Positions 54,740-64,000 of a stretch of 64,000 bases of DNA are shown piece after piece. Source of the stretch: Oscillospiraceae bacterium. Its GTDB lineage: Bacteria; Bacillota; Clostridia; Oscillospirales; Ruminococcaceae. The position numbers and the translations under genes were made by a program. The notes under the pieces were generated by a model. It ran no database searches and was not told the DNA's origin. It was given only the letters and a program-made list of their open reading frames with translations. Location: the NCBI GenBank assembly GCA_009777445.1, contig WRLV01000001.1, positions 35,222 to 99,221 of the forward strand, written 5' to 3'. Within the stretch, counting starts at the first letter, position 1. Every line of letters starts with the position of its first letter.

Positions 54740-56058
54740 AACATTACCGCAACAACAATCACCAACCCCGCCAAAACAGCGGCTATAACATAATATATAA
54801 GCAACTCTTCATCTTCGTTTTCGTGGAATGTCTCGCCGCCTTCTTCATCTGCTGTTTCAAAGTCAGAGCCGTGCAAGGGTTCATGTATCCGTTCTTCTGA
54901 AATCTCATCTCTTTGTTCTTGCAAAACCTCATCGCTTCGCTCTTCAGCCGTTTCTTGCGGCGTGGGTGGTTCTTCTAAAACCTCATCGTTTTGTTCTTGC
55001 AAAACCTCAAAATACTTTCTCGACTGCGCGCTGTCTATTCGGTGGTCGAAAGAGAAGGCAAGTGGCGTAATATCAAAATACTTAATCGTTCGGTTGTTTT
55101 TAATATAATTGCCGCCGCTATAAGAGTTATCGCTATTCCACCCGACATCATCATATACCCATCTGTTCTCTTTGTCATACCAAAATGCATTAAATTCGTG
55201 CGCCAAAGTAATAAATGGCAGTTCTTCATAAGAGCAAGTTTGCCCTGCCACGCCGTTGTTTGAGACAACGCCGCCATTTAAAACCAACGCATTTATTCCA
55301 ACGGCTTCAAGCAAAGCCGCATACAATCCCGCATAGCCGCCGCAGACTGTCCGCTTGGTTTTCAACACTTCAACCAAAGAAGTGTTCGCCCCGGACAAAA
55401 CCCCCTCACTTGCGTCTTCGTCATAATAAATATTCTCAGACACCCAGCTTGAAAGGGCCTTCGCTTTTTGATAATCATCGGTAATTCCTTCGGTTATAGT
55501 TTGGGCAATGTCTCTAACCTCGTTTAATGTGTCGCGAATCACGTCAACATCTGAATTATAGTCTATATACACCGCCGTAATTTCAGGTGGAATGTCCAAC
55601 GCGCTTTCTAAAGCCCTTTCTCCTTTTTCAGCCAACGAGTTGTCACCGAAAAACCAACCATTGTTATACTCTATTCTATAAAGAAGATACTCGTCTAAAG
55701 CTTGCGGCTCTGTTGACGGCAACCTTATGGCGATTCGTGTGTTTCCGTCAACGAGAACCCCCGAAAGGGTTGCGGTGAAACTTCCATCAAGTTTGGCATT
55801 AAGAGACTTTTGATAACCTGTCATGGTGCCGCCCGAAAAATAAACATCAAGCGGCGCACTGACGGCATATTTGCCGACAGCGTAAATAACATTGTCGCGG
55901 ATTGTAAATTCGGTGTAATTCTCTTTGTCATAAGACGTTAACAGAAAGTTTCTTCTCCCTAAGGTGTTTTGGTATTGAGCATGCGCATTGTTATTGGCTG
56001 TAGACATTCCAAAAACAACCACGGTAATAAGGCTTAAAAATATTAATGTTTTTTTCAA
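54718..56058 (-). CDS. Transglutaminase-like domain protein with C-terminal TM
   Basis: 'KTKRTVCGGYAGLYAALLEAVGINALVLNG', 'HEFNAFWYDKENRWVYDDVGWN' catalytic C/H/D. Confidence 0.9.
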   Translation of the reverse strand: MKKTLIFLSLITVVVFGMSTANNNAHAQYQNTLGRRNFLLTSYDKENYTEFTIRDNVIYAVGKYAVSAPLDVYFSGGTMTGYQKSLNAKLDGSFTATLSGVLVDGNTRIAIRLPSTEPQALDEYLLYRIEYNNGWFFGDNSLAEKGERALESALDIPPEITAVYIDYNSDVDVIRDTLNEVRDIAQTITEGITDDYQKAKALSSWVSENIYYDEDASEGVLSGANTSLVEVLKTKRTVCGGYAGLYAALLEAVGINALVLNGGVVSNNGVAGQTCSYEELPFITLAHEFNAFWYDKENRWVYDDVGWNSDNSYSGGNYIKNNRTIKYFDITPLAFSFDHRIDSAQSRKYFEVLQEQNDEVLEEPPTPQETAEERSDEVLQEQRDEISEERIHEPLHGSDFETADEEGGETFHENEDEELLIYYVIAAVLAGLVIVVAVMLWKKFLF

Positions 56059-57170
56059 ATTCCCACTACGCTTTCCTCACAATATTCACAAAAGTATATA
56101 TCACCCGACTCCCCGACAGATTTTTTGAAGCTTTTCGGAAGATAAGTTTCGGCGCGCGTGATACACTTCATGTTTCGGCACTCTAAATCGTCACGAAGCT
56201 CACCAATTAAGACGGGCGAGTTGTTAAGCTCATAGTTAATCGTTTGCAGAATGAGTGCCATTCGGATATACATTCCGTAATTAGCCTGCTTAAAATAAAG
56301 GGCGCGCGGGTCGTCGTCAACCTCTATGGCTATTTCGTTTACCCGCGGCAATGGGTGAAGAACAAGCATTTTTTCGGGTGCTTTCTTCATTTTTTCAGTA
56401 TCAAGAATAAACTTGTCCGCCTGACTTCTATACTCCCATACGTTCTCAAATCGCTCTCTTTGAATTCGGGTCATATACAGCATATCAAGTGCGTGTTCTT
56501 CAAACGCATCTTCAAGGGAAGAAATCTCATAGTATTCTGCCCCCTTAGCCTTAAGCGGCTCTTGTATATAATCGGGCAGTCTCAACGACTCAGTGGAGAT
56601 AAGTACAAATTTGTTGTTCTTGTAACAGCTTAACGCTTTAATCAAAGAGTGGACGGTTCTGCCGTTTTTTAGGTCACCGCAAAGCCCGACAGTCAAGCCT
56701 GAAAGAGAGCCGGTCTCTTCTTTTAGTGTCATAAGGTCGGTTAGGGTTTGCGTGGGGTGAAGATGACCGCCGTCCCCGGCATTTATAACGGGGCAATCGG
56801 CATTAACCGCCGCCGCTAAGGCGGCCCCCTCTAAGTTATGCCGCAAAACGACAACATCACAATATCCGCTGACCACCTTTGTAGTGTCTTTCAAGTTTTC
56901 GCCTTTGGCAACGCTGGAATTAGTTTGCGGGTTCACAAAACCGATTGTGCCGCCACCAAGCCGCAACATAGCACTTTGAAAGCTCATTTGAGTGCGTGTA
57001 CTCGGTTCATAAAACATTGTCCCCATGATTTTCCCGATGCACGAATTTTCATAAATTCGGGGATTGCGCTTTATGTCCGCCGCTAATCTGAGCATATCGT
57101 CCCACTGCTCAACGCTGTATTGGTTGAGGTCGATTAAGTGGTTATAGTTTTCATAAATTTCATTCATCAT
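56055..57170 (-). CDS. pyrB: Aspartate carbamoyltransferase catalytic chain with C-terminal PyrI-like zinc tail
   Basis: 'MFYEPSTRTQMSFQSAMLRLGG', 'INAGDGGHLHPTQTLTDLMTL', 'VLHPLPRVNEI'; tail 'CRNMKCITRAETYLPKSFKKSVGESGDIYFCEYC'. Confidence 0.95.
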   Translation of the reverse strand: MMNEIYENYNHLIDLNQYSVEQWDDMLRLAADIKRNPRIYENSCIGKIMGTMFYEPSTRTQMSFQSAMLRLGGGTIGFVNPQTNSSVAKGENLKDTTKVVSGYCDVVVLRHNLEGAALAAAVNADCPVINAGDGGHLHPTQTLTDLMTLKEETGSLSGLTVGLCGDLKNGRTVHSLIKALSCYKNNKFVLISTESLRLPDYIQEPLKAKGAEYYEISSLEDAFEEHALDMLYMTRIQRERFENVWEYRSQADKFILDTEKMKKAPEKMLVLHPLPRVNEIAIEVDDDPRALYFKQANYGMYIRMALILQTINYELNNSPVLIGELRDDLECRNMKCITRAETYLPKSFKKSVGESGDIYFCEYCEESVVGI

Positions 57171-58183
57171 CTATACCTGTAAAGTGATATTTGTTGAAAG
57201 CCGTCTAAAAGTTCATCTGAATATTTAAACGCTTGTTCTATTCCCCTTGCCACACTTTCTATTGCGTTTTCAGCGACATAACACGGCGCGCCCACACATG
57301 AAGAAATAAGGCGGTCAAGCCCACCTAACATTCCGCCGCCACCCGTTAAGATAATGCCGCTTGACAAGATGTCGCCCGACAACTCAGGCGGTGTGCGTTC
57401 AAACACCTCTTTGATTTTTGCTATGATTTCATCTACAGAGTCTTGAAGGGCCTCTTTGAGTTCATAATCGGTGATGACAATTTTCTCGGGCAACCCCCTC
57501 AACAAGTTTCTGCCTTTAACCTCAAGTGTTCTGCCGGACGGCGAAAAGACGTTTGCTAACTTTATTTTAACATGCTCTGCCGTTCTCTCTCCGATTAGAA
57601 CTTTATGCTTTTGTTGAATGTATTTTATTATTGCCGCATCAAGTTTGTTTCCTGCCATCTTAATTGAGGTGGACTCGACTATACCGTTAAATGATACCAC
57701 CGCGATGTCGGCTGTGCCGCCACCGATGTCCACAACCATTGTGCCTGTGGGCTTTGAAATGTCAATCCCTGCCCCGATAAGCGCGGCAATAGGCTCTTCA
57801 ATCAAGCAGACTTTTCGCGCCCCGGCAGAAATTGCCGCTTCAATCAGCGCGCGATTTTCAATGTCTGTAACCATGCTCGGAACGCAGATAATAACCCTCG
57901 GCTTCACTAAAGCGTTGCGGGTCACTTTTTTTATAAACTCTTTTATCATCAGCTCAACCATTGTGTTGTCAGAAATTACACCGTCTTTAAGCGGTTTAAT
58001 TGCCACGATATATTCCGGAGTTCGCCCCAACATTTTATATGCCTCTTCGCCTATAGCAACAACTAAGTTTTTCTTTCGGTCATAAGCAACAACGCTGGGT
58101 TCGTTGATGACTATGCCTTTCCCATTAAGGGTTATAATGGAATTTGCTGTGCCTAAATCAATCCCGATATCAACGGACGCCAT
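57167..58183 (-). CDS. mreB: Rod shape-determining protein MreB/Mbl
   Basis: 'DIGIDLGTANSIITLNGKGIVINEPSVVAYD', 'MVVDIGGGTADIAVVSFNGIV', 'GIILTGGGGMLGGLDRLI'. Confidence 0.96.
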   Translation of the reverse strand: MASVDIGIDLGTANSIITLNGKGIVINEPSVVAYDRKKNLVVAIGEEAYKMLGRTPEYIVAIKPLKDGVISDNTMVELMIKEFIKKVTRNALVKPRVIICVPSMVTDIENRALIEAAISAGARKVCLIEEPIAALIGAGIDISKPTGTMVVDIGGGTADIAVVSFNGIVESTSIKMAGNKLDAAIIKYIQQKHKVLIGERTAEHVKIKLANVFSPSGRTLEVKGRNLLRGLPEKIVITDYELKEALQDSVDEIIAKIKEVFERTPPELSGDILSSGIILTGGGGMLGGLDRLISSCVGAPCYVAENAIESVARGIEQAFKYSDELLDGFQQISLYRYR

Positions 58184-58225
58184 TTTGCTCCCCCTTTATA
58201 CGTTTTTATTTTCACTAATCTCATT

Positions 58226-59545
58226 TTACCATAAATTTCTGTTAATATCAATAAATTTTAATAAAAGATTTTTTTTATTTTCCAAATTATTTTCAACAAT
58301 CTCGAAAAGCAGGCGTTTTTTAATATGACCAACGGTTTTTCCGCTGTAACCGCACGCGATAATATCATGACCGTTAATCGCTAAATCGTCAATACTTAAG
58401 CACTCACCGTCGGCGACTATAACCCTTGCTATTTCCAATGCTCTTTCATAGACCCATACCCTATCTTTAATCGAGTCGGCTTTCGCCATATCGTCTGCCG
58501 CATGAACCTCACAGAGCAACGCAAACTTCTCATATGTGAATTTCGACAACATGCGCCGCACTGATTTCTTGTTAAGCTGTTCGGGAGTTATTCTTGTGTC
58601 GTGTTCTTTAATCAAAAACAAAACTAAAGCGGTTGTCGCATTATCGAAACACAACTGTTTCAACACCCGTGCGGCAATATCACGGCTACGCGCGGCGTGC
58701 CCTTTGAAGTGTCTGCGCTCACCCTCTTCTTGAAATGAAAACGGCTTTCCTATATCGTGGAAGAACATGGTGAGCCTTAACACCTTGTCATTTCGTATAG
58801 CATCTATTGAGTGGCAGATGTGTTCAAGCACATCGTATTTATGATATTCGGATTTTTGTAAGAAGCCTTGACATTCCAAAATTTCAGGGACGAATTGAGC
58901 TAATATTTCGCTGTATTCTAAAATTACCGCCCCTGCTTTTTCACCGCATACTATTCGTGAAAACTCATCTGCTATTCTCTCACGGGCGATTTTTTTCAGC
59001 AGTTCTTTTTGAGAAAACAATGCTTTCTTTGTTTCGCCCTCTATTTCAAAGCCGAGTTGCGAGGCAAAACGCAAAGCGCGTAAAATTCTCAAAGCATCCT
59101 CTTTAAAGCGCGTTTCGGGGTTCCCCACTGCTCTTATGATTTTGTTTTTTATATCGGCGGCACCATCAAAATAATCAATCGGAACACCGTTTTTGTCAAG
59201 TGCTAAAGCATTCATGGTGAAGTCGCGGCGTTCTAAATCTGTTTTAAGCTCTCTCGTAAAGCAAACGCTGTCAGGGCGGCGAAAGTCTGAATATTCACCG
59301 TCAGAGCGCATAGTAGTAACCTCGATTTTTTGCCCACCCGACAAAACCGCAATCGTCCCGTGCGCCTTGCCAACGGTATAAAGTCGCTCACCCTCAAATG
59401 CCGCGAGCATCTCATCGGGCGTGGCAGTGGTAGTAATGTCATAATCGTGAGGCTCAACCCCCATCAACATATTTCTAACCGCGCCCCCAACAAGATAACC
59501 CTCATGCCCGACACTATTTAACTTTTCTATTACATCATTTATCAA
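58226..59545 (-). CDS. cca: CCA tRNA nucleotidyltransferase with HD domain
   Basis: 'YLVGGAVRNMLMGVEPHDYDITTTATPDEM', 'RRDFTMNALALDKNG', 'RILRALRFASQLGFEIE', 'FHDIGKP'. Confidence 0.95.
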   Translation of the reverse strand: MINDVIEKLNSVGHEGYLVGGAVRNMLMGVEPHDYDITTTATPDEMLAAFEGERLYTVGKAHGTIAVLSGGQKIEVTTMRSDGEYSDFRRPDSVCFTRELKTDLERRDFTMNALALDKNGVPIDYFDGAADIKNKIIRAVGNPETRFKEDALRILRALRFASQLGFEIEGETKKALFSQKELLKKIARERIADEFSRIVCGEKAGAVILEYSEILAQFVPEILECQGFLQKSEYHKYDVLEHICHSIDAIRNDKVLRLTMFFHDIGKPFSFQEEGERRHFKGHAARSRDIAARVLKQLCFDNATTALVLFLIKEHDTRITPEQLNKKSVRRMLSKFTYEKFALLCEVHAADDMAKADSIKDRVWVYERALEIARVIVADGECLSIDDLAINGHDIIACGYSGKTVGHIKKRLLFEIVENNLENKKNLLLKFIDINRNLW

Positions 59546-59560
59546 TTCCTCACCCTATTT

Positions 59561-59691
59561 CACAGTTGACAGTTGACAATGGATAGTTGACAGTTGTGGT
59601 GTCCGCTTACGCGGACGTTTTTAAAATTTTAAAATCCGTCGCCAACGGCGACTCCACAATTGTCAATTGTCAACTGTCAATTGTCAATTGA
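59561..59691. repeat. Composite repeat copy with inverted heptad arms and two hairpins
   Basis: cacagttgacagttgacaatggatagttgacagttgtggtgtccgcttacgcggac ... gtcgccaacggcgac ... attgtcaattgtcaactgtcaattgtcaattgac. Confidence 0.92.
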
Positions 59692-60966
59692 CTTTATCAT
59701 TGTGTTGACTTTCTCATAGAGAATCTCCGGGCTTTCGCCCACAAAGAATTCGCCGTTGTGGTAGAGTTTTCTTCCAGCAATCATGGTTAGAAGAACGTTT
59801 GAATCAGAGCCGCTGTATACTAAGTTGTTTACTATATTGTTTAGCGGTTGCATGTTTGGTTTGTTTAAGTCTATGATGATTAGGTCTGCCTGTTTGCCAA
59901 CAGCAAGACAGTCGCAATTTTTAAGCCCGATAGCAAGGGCTGAACTTTTTGTTGCCGCCATAAGAGCGGTGGTAGCAGGCATTGCGGCGGCATTTTCGCA
60001 AAGGTGTTTTTGAAGCGTGCTGAGTAAAAACATCTCCCTCCAAAGAGACAGGGCGTTGTTGCTGGCGGGGCCGTCTGTGCCTATTGCGAATTTCAGCCCG
60101 ATTTTGTCATAAACCGAAACGGGGCAAATGCCGCTTGCTAATTTCAAGTTAGAGCAAGGGTTAATAACCGCGTAAACATCTCTGCGCTTCATCATCTCAA
60201 TGTCGCCCTTAGTGAGATGAACGCAATGAAAACCACCACCGCCATAGTCATAAATCCCCAACTCGGCAAAAAGGGCAGTGGGCGTTTTCCCGTATCGCTC
60301 AAGACAATCCGAAACCTCTCTTTTTGTCTCTGAATTGTGGGTATAGACCGGGAGTTTCTTCTGTTTAGCAAGGGCGGCTATTTCTTTGAGACTGTGCAAG
60401 GGGGTGGTGTATTCCGCATGGAAGCCCAACTGATAGCTCACTAAGGGGTCCATGCTGTTGAGTTGGGTGTGAAGGTTTTGAAGCGCGGACACATCGTCCC
60501 CCGAAACCGCCCCGCACACAGCATACCTAAAGCCGTATTCCCTTGCGGCGTGCGCGCTTGCAAAGGGGTGAAAATACATGTCGAACACTGCCGTTGTCCC
60601 CGATGCTATGTATTCTAACAGGGCGAGTTTGGTGAACTCATAAACATGGTCATATCCGATTTTAGCTTCCATCGGAAAGATTTTGTCAAACAGCCACTCT
60701 TTAAGCGGAAGGTCGTCTGAATAAGAGCGCAAAAACGTCATCGCGGAATGTGTATGAGCGTTTTTGAGGCCGGGCATAATTAAATTACCCTTAACATCTA
60801 TTTCCTCATCAAATTTTGACTGCCCGTTTTCAGGTGAACCAAACCCACCCGAAAACGCACCTCCGATATAGCTGATTTTGTCGTCGTTGGTGTGAAGTTC
60901 ACCCTCTATAATTGAAAAATCATCATCAAGGCATAAGACCTTGGCATTATAAAATCTTGTATTCAT
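59677..60966 (-). CDS. Amidohydrolase, probable S-adenosylhomocysteine/5'-methylthioadenosine deaminase-like
   Basis: 'LIMPGLKNAHTHSAMTFLRSYSDDLPLKEWLFDKIFPMEAKI', 'FAIGTDGPASNNALSLWREMFLLSTLQK'. Confidence 0.9.
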   Translation of the reverse strand: MNTRFYNAKVLCLDDDFSIIEGELHTNDDKISYIGGAFSGGFGSPENGQSKFDEEIDVKGNLIMPGLKNAHTHSAMTFLRSYSDDLPLKEWLFDKIFPMEAKIGYDHVYEFTKLALLEYIASGTTAVFDMYFHPFASAHAAREYGFRYAVCGAVSGDDVSALQNLHTQLNSMDPLVSYQLGFHAEYTTPLHSLKEIAALAKQKKLPVYTHNSETKREVSDCLERYGKTPTALFAELGIYDYGGGGFHCVHLTKGDIEMMKRRDVYAVINPCSNLKLASGICPVSVYDKIGLKFAIGTDGPASNNALSLWREMFLLSTLQKHLCENAAAMPATTALMAATKSSALAIGLKNCDCLAVGKQADLIIIDLNKPNMQPLNNIVNNLVYSGSDSNVLLTMIAGRKLYHNGEFFVGESPEILYEKVNTMIKSIDN

Positions 60967-61811
60967 TTTTTATAAAACCCTTCTGCTCCAATATTAATTA
61001 CTATATTTGTTATAAGCTCTTTGAATTTCGGTGCGACTGACTGCATTTTTTTCATCACCTCTTGATGGTCAAGCGGTTGTTCAATAATGCCGCAGCCTAA
61101 ATTAGACACGCAACTTATTCCGCAAATTTTAAAGCCGGCATGATTCGCCGCGATTGCTTCACAGCAGGTACTCATGCCCACCACGTCTGCCCCTAAAAGG
61201 CGGCACATTCTGACTTCGGCAGGGCTTTCATAATTAGGGCCGCTAAGCTGAATATAAACGCCCTCTCTAAGTCTTATATCAAGATTATTGGCAGTTTCTC
61301 TAATCATATTACGCAAGTCTCTGTCGTAAATGTTCGACATATCGGGGAAACGCGGCCCAAACTCATCTAAATTTTCACCAATCAAAGGGCAAGGAACAAA
61401 ATTAGCAATTTGGTCGCTGATTAACATGAAGTCGCCCGGTTCAAAGTCGATGTTAACACTTCCGCTTGCGTTTGTGAGAAGCAAAACTTTTGCCCCCATA
61501 AGTCGCATAAGCCGAACCGGAAGCACAACGTCATCCATAGAATACCCCTCATAAAAATGCACCCTGCCCTGCATAATAACCACCGGAGTTTTGCCGATAT
61601 AACCGAACACAAAACGCCCTTTATGCCCCTGCACGGTTGAACGCGGGAACTCTTCGATTTCTTCATATGGAACGACATATGCCTGTTCTATTTCGTCTGC
61701 CAAAGCCCCAAGCCCTGAGCCTAACACAATGGCAACATGAGGGTTAAAGTCAATTTTTTCACTCAAACTCTCAAAGCATTTTTTTAATTTCTCGTTTAAT
61801 TTCTCACTCAT
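60963..61811 (-). CDS. Purine-nucleoside phosphorylase
   Basis: 'VAIVLGSGLGALADEIEQAYVVPYEEIEEFPRSTVQGHKGRFVFGYIGKTPVVIMQGRVHFYEGYSMDDVVLPVRLM', 'LTNASGSVN'. Confidence 0.96.
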   Translation of the reverse strand: MSEKLNEKLKKCFESLSEKIDFNPHVAIVLGSGLGALADEIEQAYVVPYEEIEEFPRSTVQGHKGRFVFGYIGKTPVVIMQGRVHFYEGYSMDDVVLPVRLMRLMGAKVLLLTNASGSVNIDFEPGDFMLISDQIANFVPCPLIGENLDEFGPRFPDMSNIYDRDLRNMIRETANNLDIRLREGVYIQLSGPNYESPAEVRMCRLLGADVVGMSTCCEAIAANHAGFKICGISCVSNLGCGIIEQPLDHQEVMKKMQSVAPKFKELITNIVINIGAEGFYKK

Positions 61812-61839
61812 TTTTCAGAAACTCCCCTTCATATGAATA

Positions 61840-61866
61840 AAAGGGCGGATTTATTATCCGCCCTTT
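61840..61866 (-). terminator. Rho-independent terminator of the minus-strand ABC ATPase gene
   Basis: 11-bp stem AAAGGGCGGAT/ATCCGCCCTTT, loop TTATT, T-rich on minus strand. Confidence 0.82.
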
Positions 61867-61880
61867 GTTTAAATTAGAGC

Positions 61881-63026
61881 CTACACAGAGAGAATTGAGT
61901 GTTCGTCTCTCGTGTCAAACAGATGAATGTGATTAGGGTCAATCGCCAACTTAACAATATCTTGCGGACGGGCGGAAGAACGACTTGAAACGCGAACAGT
62001 AAGAGGCGTTCCCTCACAATTGAGATAAAGGTATGTCTCAGCCCCCATCATTTCAGACACTTCAACGTTAGCTTCAATAATCCCGGTAATAGCCGCCGAG
62101 AGATACATGTCTTCATCGTGAATGTTTTCGGGACGAATCCCCAACACAACCGCCTTGTCAACATATCTTTCAAGCGTTGTGCTGTCAGCTTTAGCGGTGG
62201 GAACTTCAACGTAAAACTTACGTCCTCTGCCCGTGGGCGAGTCTTCAGAGCCAAACTCAACGGTATATCTGCCTTCGAGTTTGATAAGTTTGGCGTTGAT
62301 GAAGTTCATTTGAGGTGAGCCGATAAACCCTGCAACGAATTTGTTGACGGGGTTTGAGTAGAGGTTTAAGGGGCTGTCGATTTGTTGTATGTAGCCGTCT
62401 TTCATAACAACAATGCGGTCGCCCATTGTCATAGCTTCGATTTGGTCGTGGGTAACGTAGATAAACGTTGTCCCCAATTTTCTGTGGAGCTTAGAAAGCT
62501 CGGTTCTCATTTGTGCGCGCAGTTTCGCGTCAAGGTTAGAAAGCGGTTCGTCAAGCAAGAACACTTGCGGGTCGCGCACGATTGCGCGCCCTAACGCGAC
62601 ACGCTGTCTTTGGCCGCCGGAGAGTGCTTTTGGTTTTCTGTCTAACAAATGCTGAATGTCAAGAATTTGCGCTGCTTCTTCAACTAAGTTTCTGATTTCG
62701 TCTTTTGGAACTTTACGCAGTTTAAGCCCGAACGCCATGTTATCAAAAACAGACATATGCGGATAAAGCGCGTAGTTTTGGAACACCATTGCTATGTCGC
62801 GGTCTTTCGGCGCGACATCGTTAACCAAACGGTCGCCGATATAAAGCTCGCCTTCGGATATGTCCTCAAGACCGGCAATCATACGAAGAGTGGTTGACTT
62901 ACCACAACCGGAAGGCCCGACAAGGATAATAAACTCCTTGTCCTTGATATTCATGGTGAAGTCGGAAACCGCGACAACATTCCCGGGGTAGCGTTTATAA
63001 ATCCCCCTGCATGATAAACTCGCCAT
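61881..63026 (-). CDS. Sugar ABC transporter ATP-binding protein, UgpC/MsmK-like
   Basis: Walker A '[23 protein letters not shown]', '[36 protein letters not shown]', C-terminal TOBE region. Confidence 0.97.
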   Translation of the reverse strand: MASLSCRGIYKRYPGNVVAVSDFTMNIKDKEFIILVGPSGCGKSTTLRMIAGLEDISEGELYIGDRLVNDVAPKDRDIAMVFQNYALYPHMSVFDNMAFGLKLRKVPKDEIRNLVEEAAQILDIQHLLDRKPKALSGGQRQRVALGRAIVRDPQVFLLDEPLSNLDAKLRAQMRTELSKLHRKLGTTFIYVTHDQIEAMTMGDRIVVMKDGYIQQIDSPLNLYSNPVNKFVAGFIGSPQMNFINAKLIKLEGRYTVEFGSEDSPTGRGRKFYVEVPTAKADSTTLERYVDKAVVLGIRPENIHDEDMYLSAAITGIIEANVEVSEMMGAETYLYLNCEGTPLTVRVSSRSSARPQDIVKLAIDPNHIHLFDTRDEHSILSV

Positions 63027-63329
63027 TATAAATCCTCCTAAAATCTATTTAATATCTTATACTCTATATAATATCAAAAATTCCGCAAAATTAATAGTAG
63101 TTAAATAGCTAATTTTTTTAGTGAAGTTTTATATATATTTACTAACACAAACAAACTATTTAACAATTAAACCTTAATTTATTGTAACTAATTAACAAAA
63201 AACTCTGGTAACTTACATCTTTCCAACCCCCAAATCGAAAAGTTTGGTAAAAATGACAATTTTATATGCTAATTTTTGTGTAACCTTCATCATATAATTG
63301 AAAGAATATAATAAACAGGGGGCAAAATT

Positions 63330-63767
63330 ATGAAAAGAGCGGCAGTTTTATCCGGAAAAAAGGTATTATTGGTTTCATTCATCGTTATTGTGGGAATATT
63401 AATATTAAGAATGGTTATTGGGGGATTGTCTTCCGGCGGTAATATAAAGGAGCCGCGAGATGTGGTCGAATACTTAAGCAACTTGGGTTGGGAGGTTAAC
63501 CCCGAACCCACCGAGGTGAAATTTGTTGAAATCCCCGGGGTTTTCTCTGAGGTCTATGAGAATTATAACGAGATTCAAAAAACCAACGGCTATGATTTAA
63601 GCCGACACAAAGCAAAAACAGCCGAACGCTATACCTTTGAGGTGTTAAACTTCCCCGGGAAAACAGGGGTGTTCGCAAATGTGTTAGTGATAAACGAAAA
63701 AGTAGTGGGCGGCGACATCTGTTCATATGCTTTAGATGGGTTTATGGTGGGGTTGACGAACAGTTGA
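63330..63767 (+). CDS. DUF4830-like hypothetical protein with N-terminal TM
   Basis: 'VVEYLSNLGWEVNPEPTEVKFVEIPGVFSEVYENYNEIQKTNGYDLSRHKAKTAERYTFEVLNFP'; C-term 'GLTNS' ends at the repeat. Confidence 0.75.
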   Translation: MKRAAVLSGKKVLLVSFIVIVGILILRMVIGGLSSGGNIKEPRDVVEYLSNLGWEVNPEPTEVKFVEIPGVFSEVYENYNEIQKTNGYDLSRHKAKTAERYTFEVLNFPGKTGVFANVLVINEKVVGGDICSYALDGFMVGLTNS

Positions 63768-63888
63768 CAATGTACAATTGACAATTGACAATTGACAATT
63801 AATGAATCCGCTTGCGCGGACGGATTTGAAATTATAACAGCTACACCGCCCGGCAGTTTTGTGTTGGGCGGTGGTTTTTTGTTGGAAT
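63753..63888. repeat. Composite repeat copy: heptad array + tccgcttgcgcgga + CCGCCCGGCAGTTTTGTGTTGGGCGG
   Basis: Read directly. Confidence 0.93.
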
Positions 63889-64000
63889 GTCTTGGGAACT
63901 ATAAACCGTTAAGTGTAAATGGAATAATCTTCCAAAAATAACCAATACTTTTATTGCGGCAAAACAGGTCAACGCTGAAGAGCGGCCCGACGCGTCCGCG

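Noticed and set aside
63980-64000. Possible cloning adaptor 'gacgcgtccgcg' at window end
   Set aside because: More likely the start of the repeat hairpin module 'cgtccgcgcaagcgga' (compare 32025-32042) cut by the window edge

Overview
Bacterial chromosome segment, most likely from a Clostridia/Oscillospirales-like Firmicute (inference from SepF/DivIVA/Hfq/MreB gene content, TIGR04086, DUF3990-type genes, promoter and RBS style). Genes lie in three strand blocks: a mixed + block (1-8.5 kb), a dense minus-strand housekeeping block (8.5-24.8 kb: walJ/yycJ-like, murA, cyclophilin, split transketolase, HAD, rluA-like, lspA, divIVA, sepF, yggS, HlyD-like, hfq, miaA, mutL, HigBA-like TA, birA, yfcE-like), a + block (25-52.7 kb: repeat-rich unknown protein, DUF3791/DUF3990-like cassette, MurL/MurD2-like pair, gap, queT, GNAT toxin-like pair, beta-propeller lipoprotein, Rpn-like nuclease, proBA, a pseudopilin operon with a 1759-aa prepilin, M23 peptidase, LRR lipoprotein), then a minus block (52.9-63 kb: uvrC, transglutaminase, pyrB, mreB, cca, amidohydrolase, PNP, ugpC/msmK-like ATPase). 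The most unusual observations are: (1) a modular dispersed repeat built from a heptanucleotide tandem array (TTGACAN)n plus swappable GC-rich hairpins, sitting at gene 3' ends and supplying stop codons; (2) a candidate programmed +1 frameshift (CTT TGA) joining a lipoprotein signal ORF to a beta-propeller ORF; (3) a four-gene pseudopilin operon with a giant prepilin and Cys/His-rich partner; (4) an adjacent MurL/MurD2-like pair suggesting the alternative D-Glu route for peptidoglycan; (5) PyrB carrying only the zinc-binding tail of PyrI; (6) a recurrent ~30-nt translation-initiation leader, tandemly duplicated at one site. No tRNA, rRNA or CRISPR array was recognised. All homology calls are from reading the translations, with no database search.
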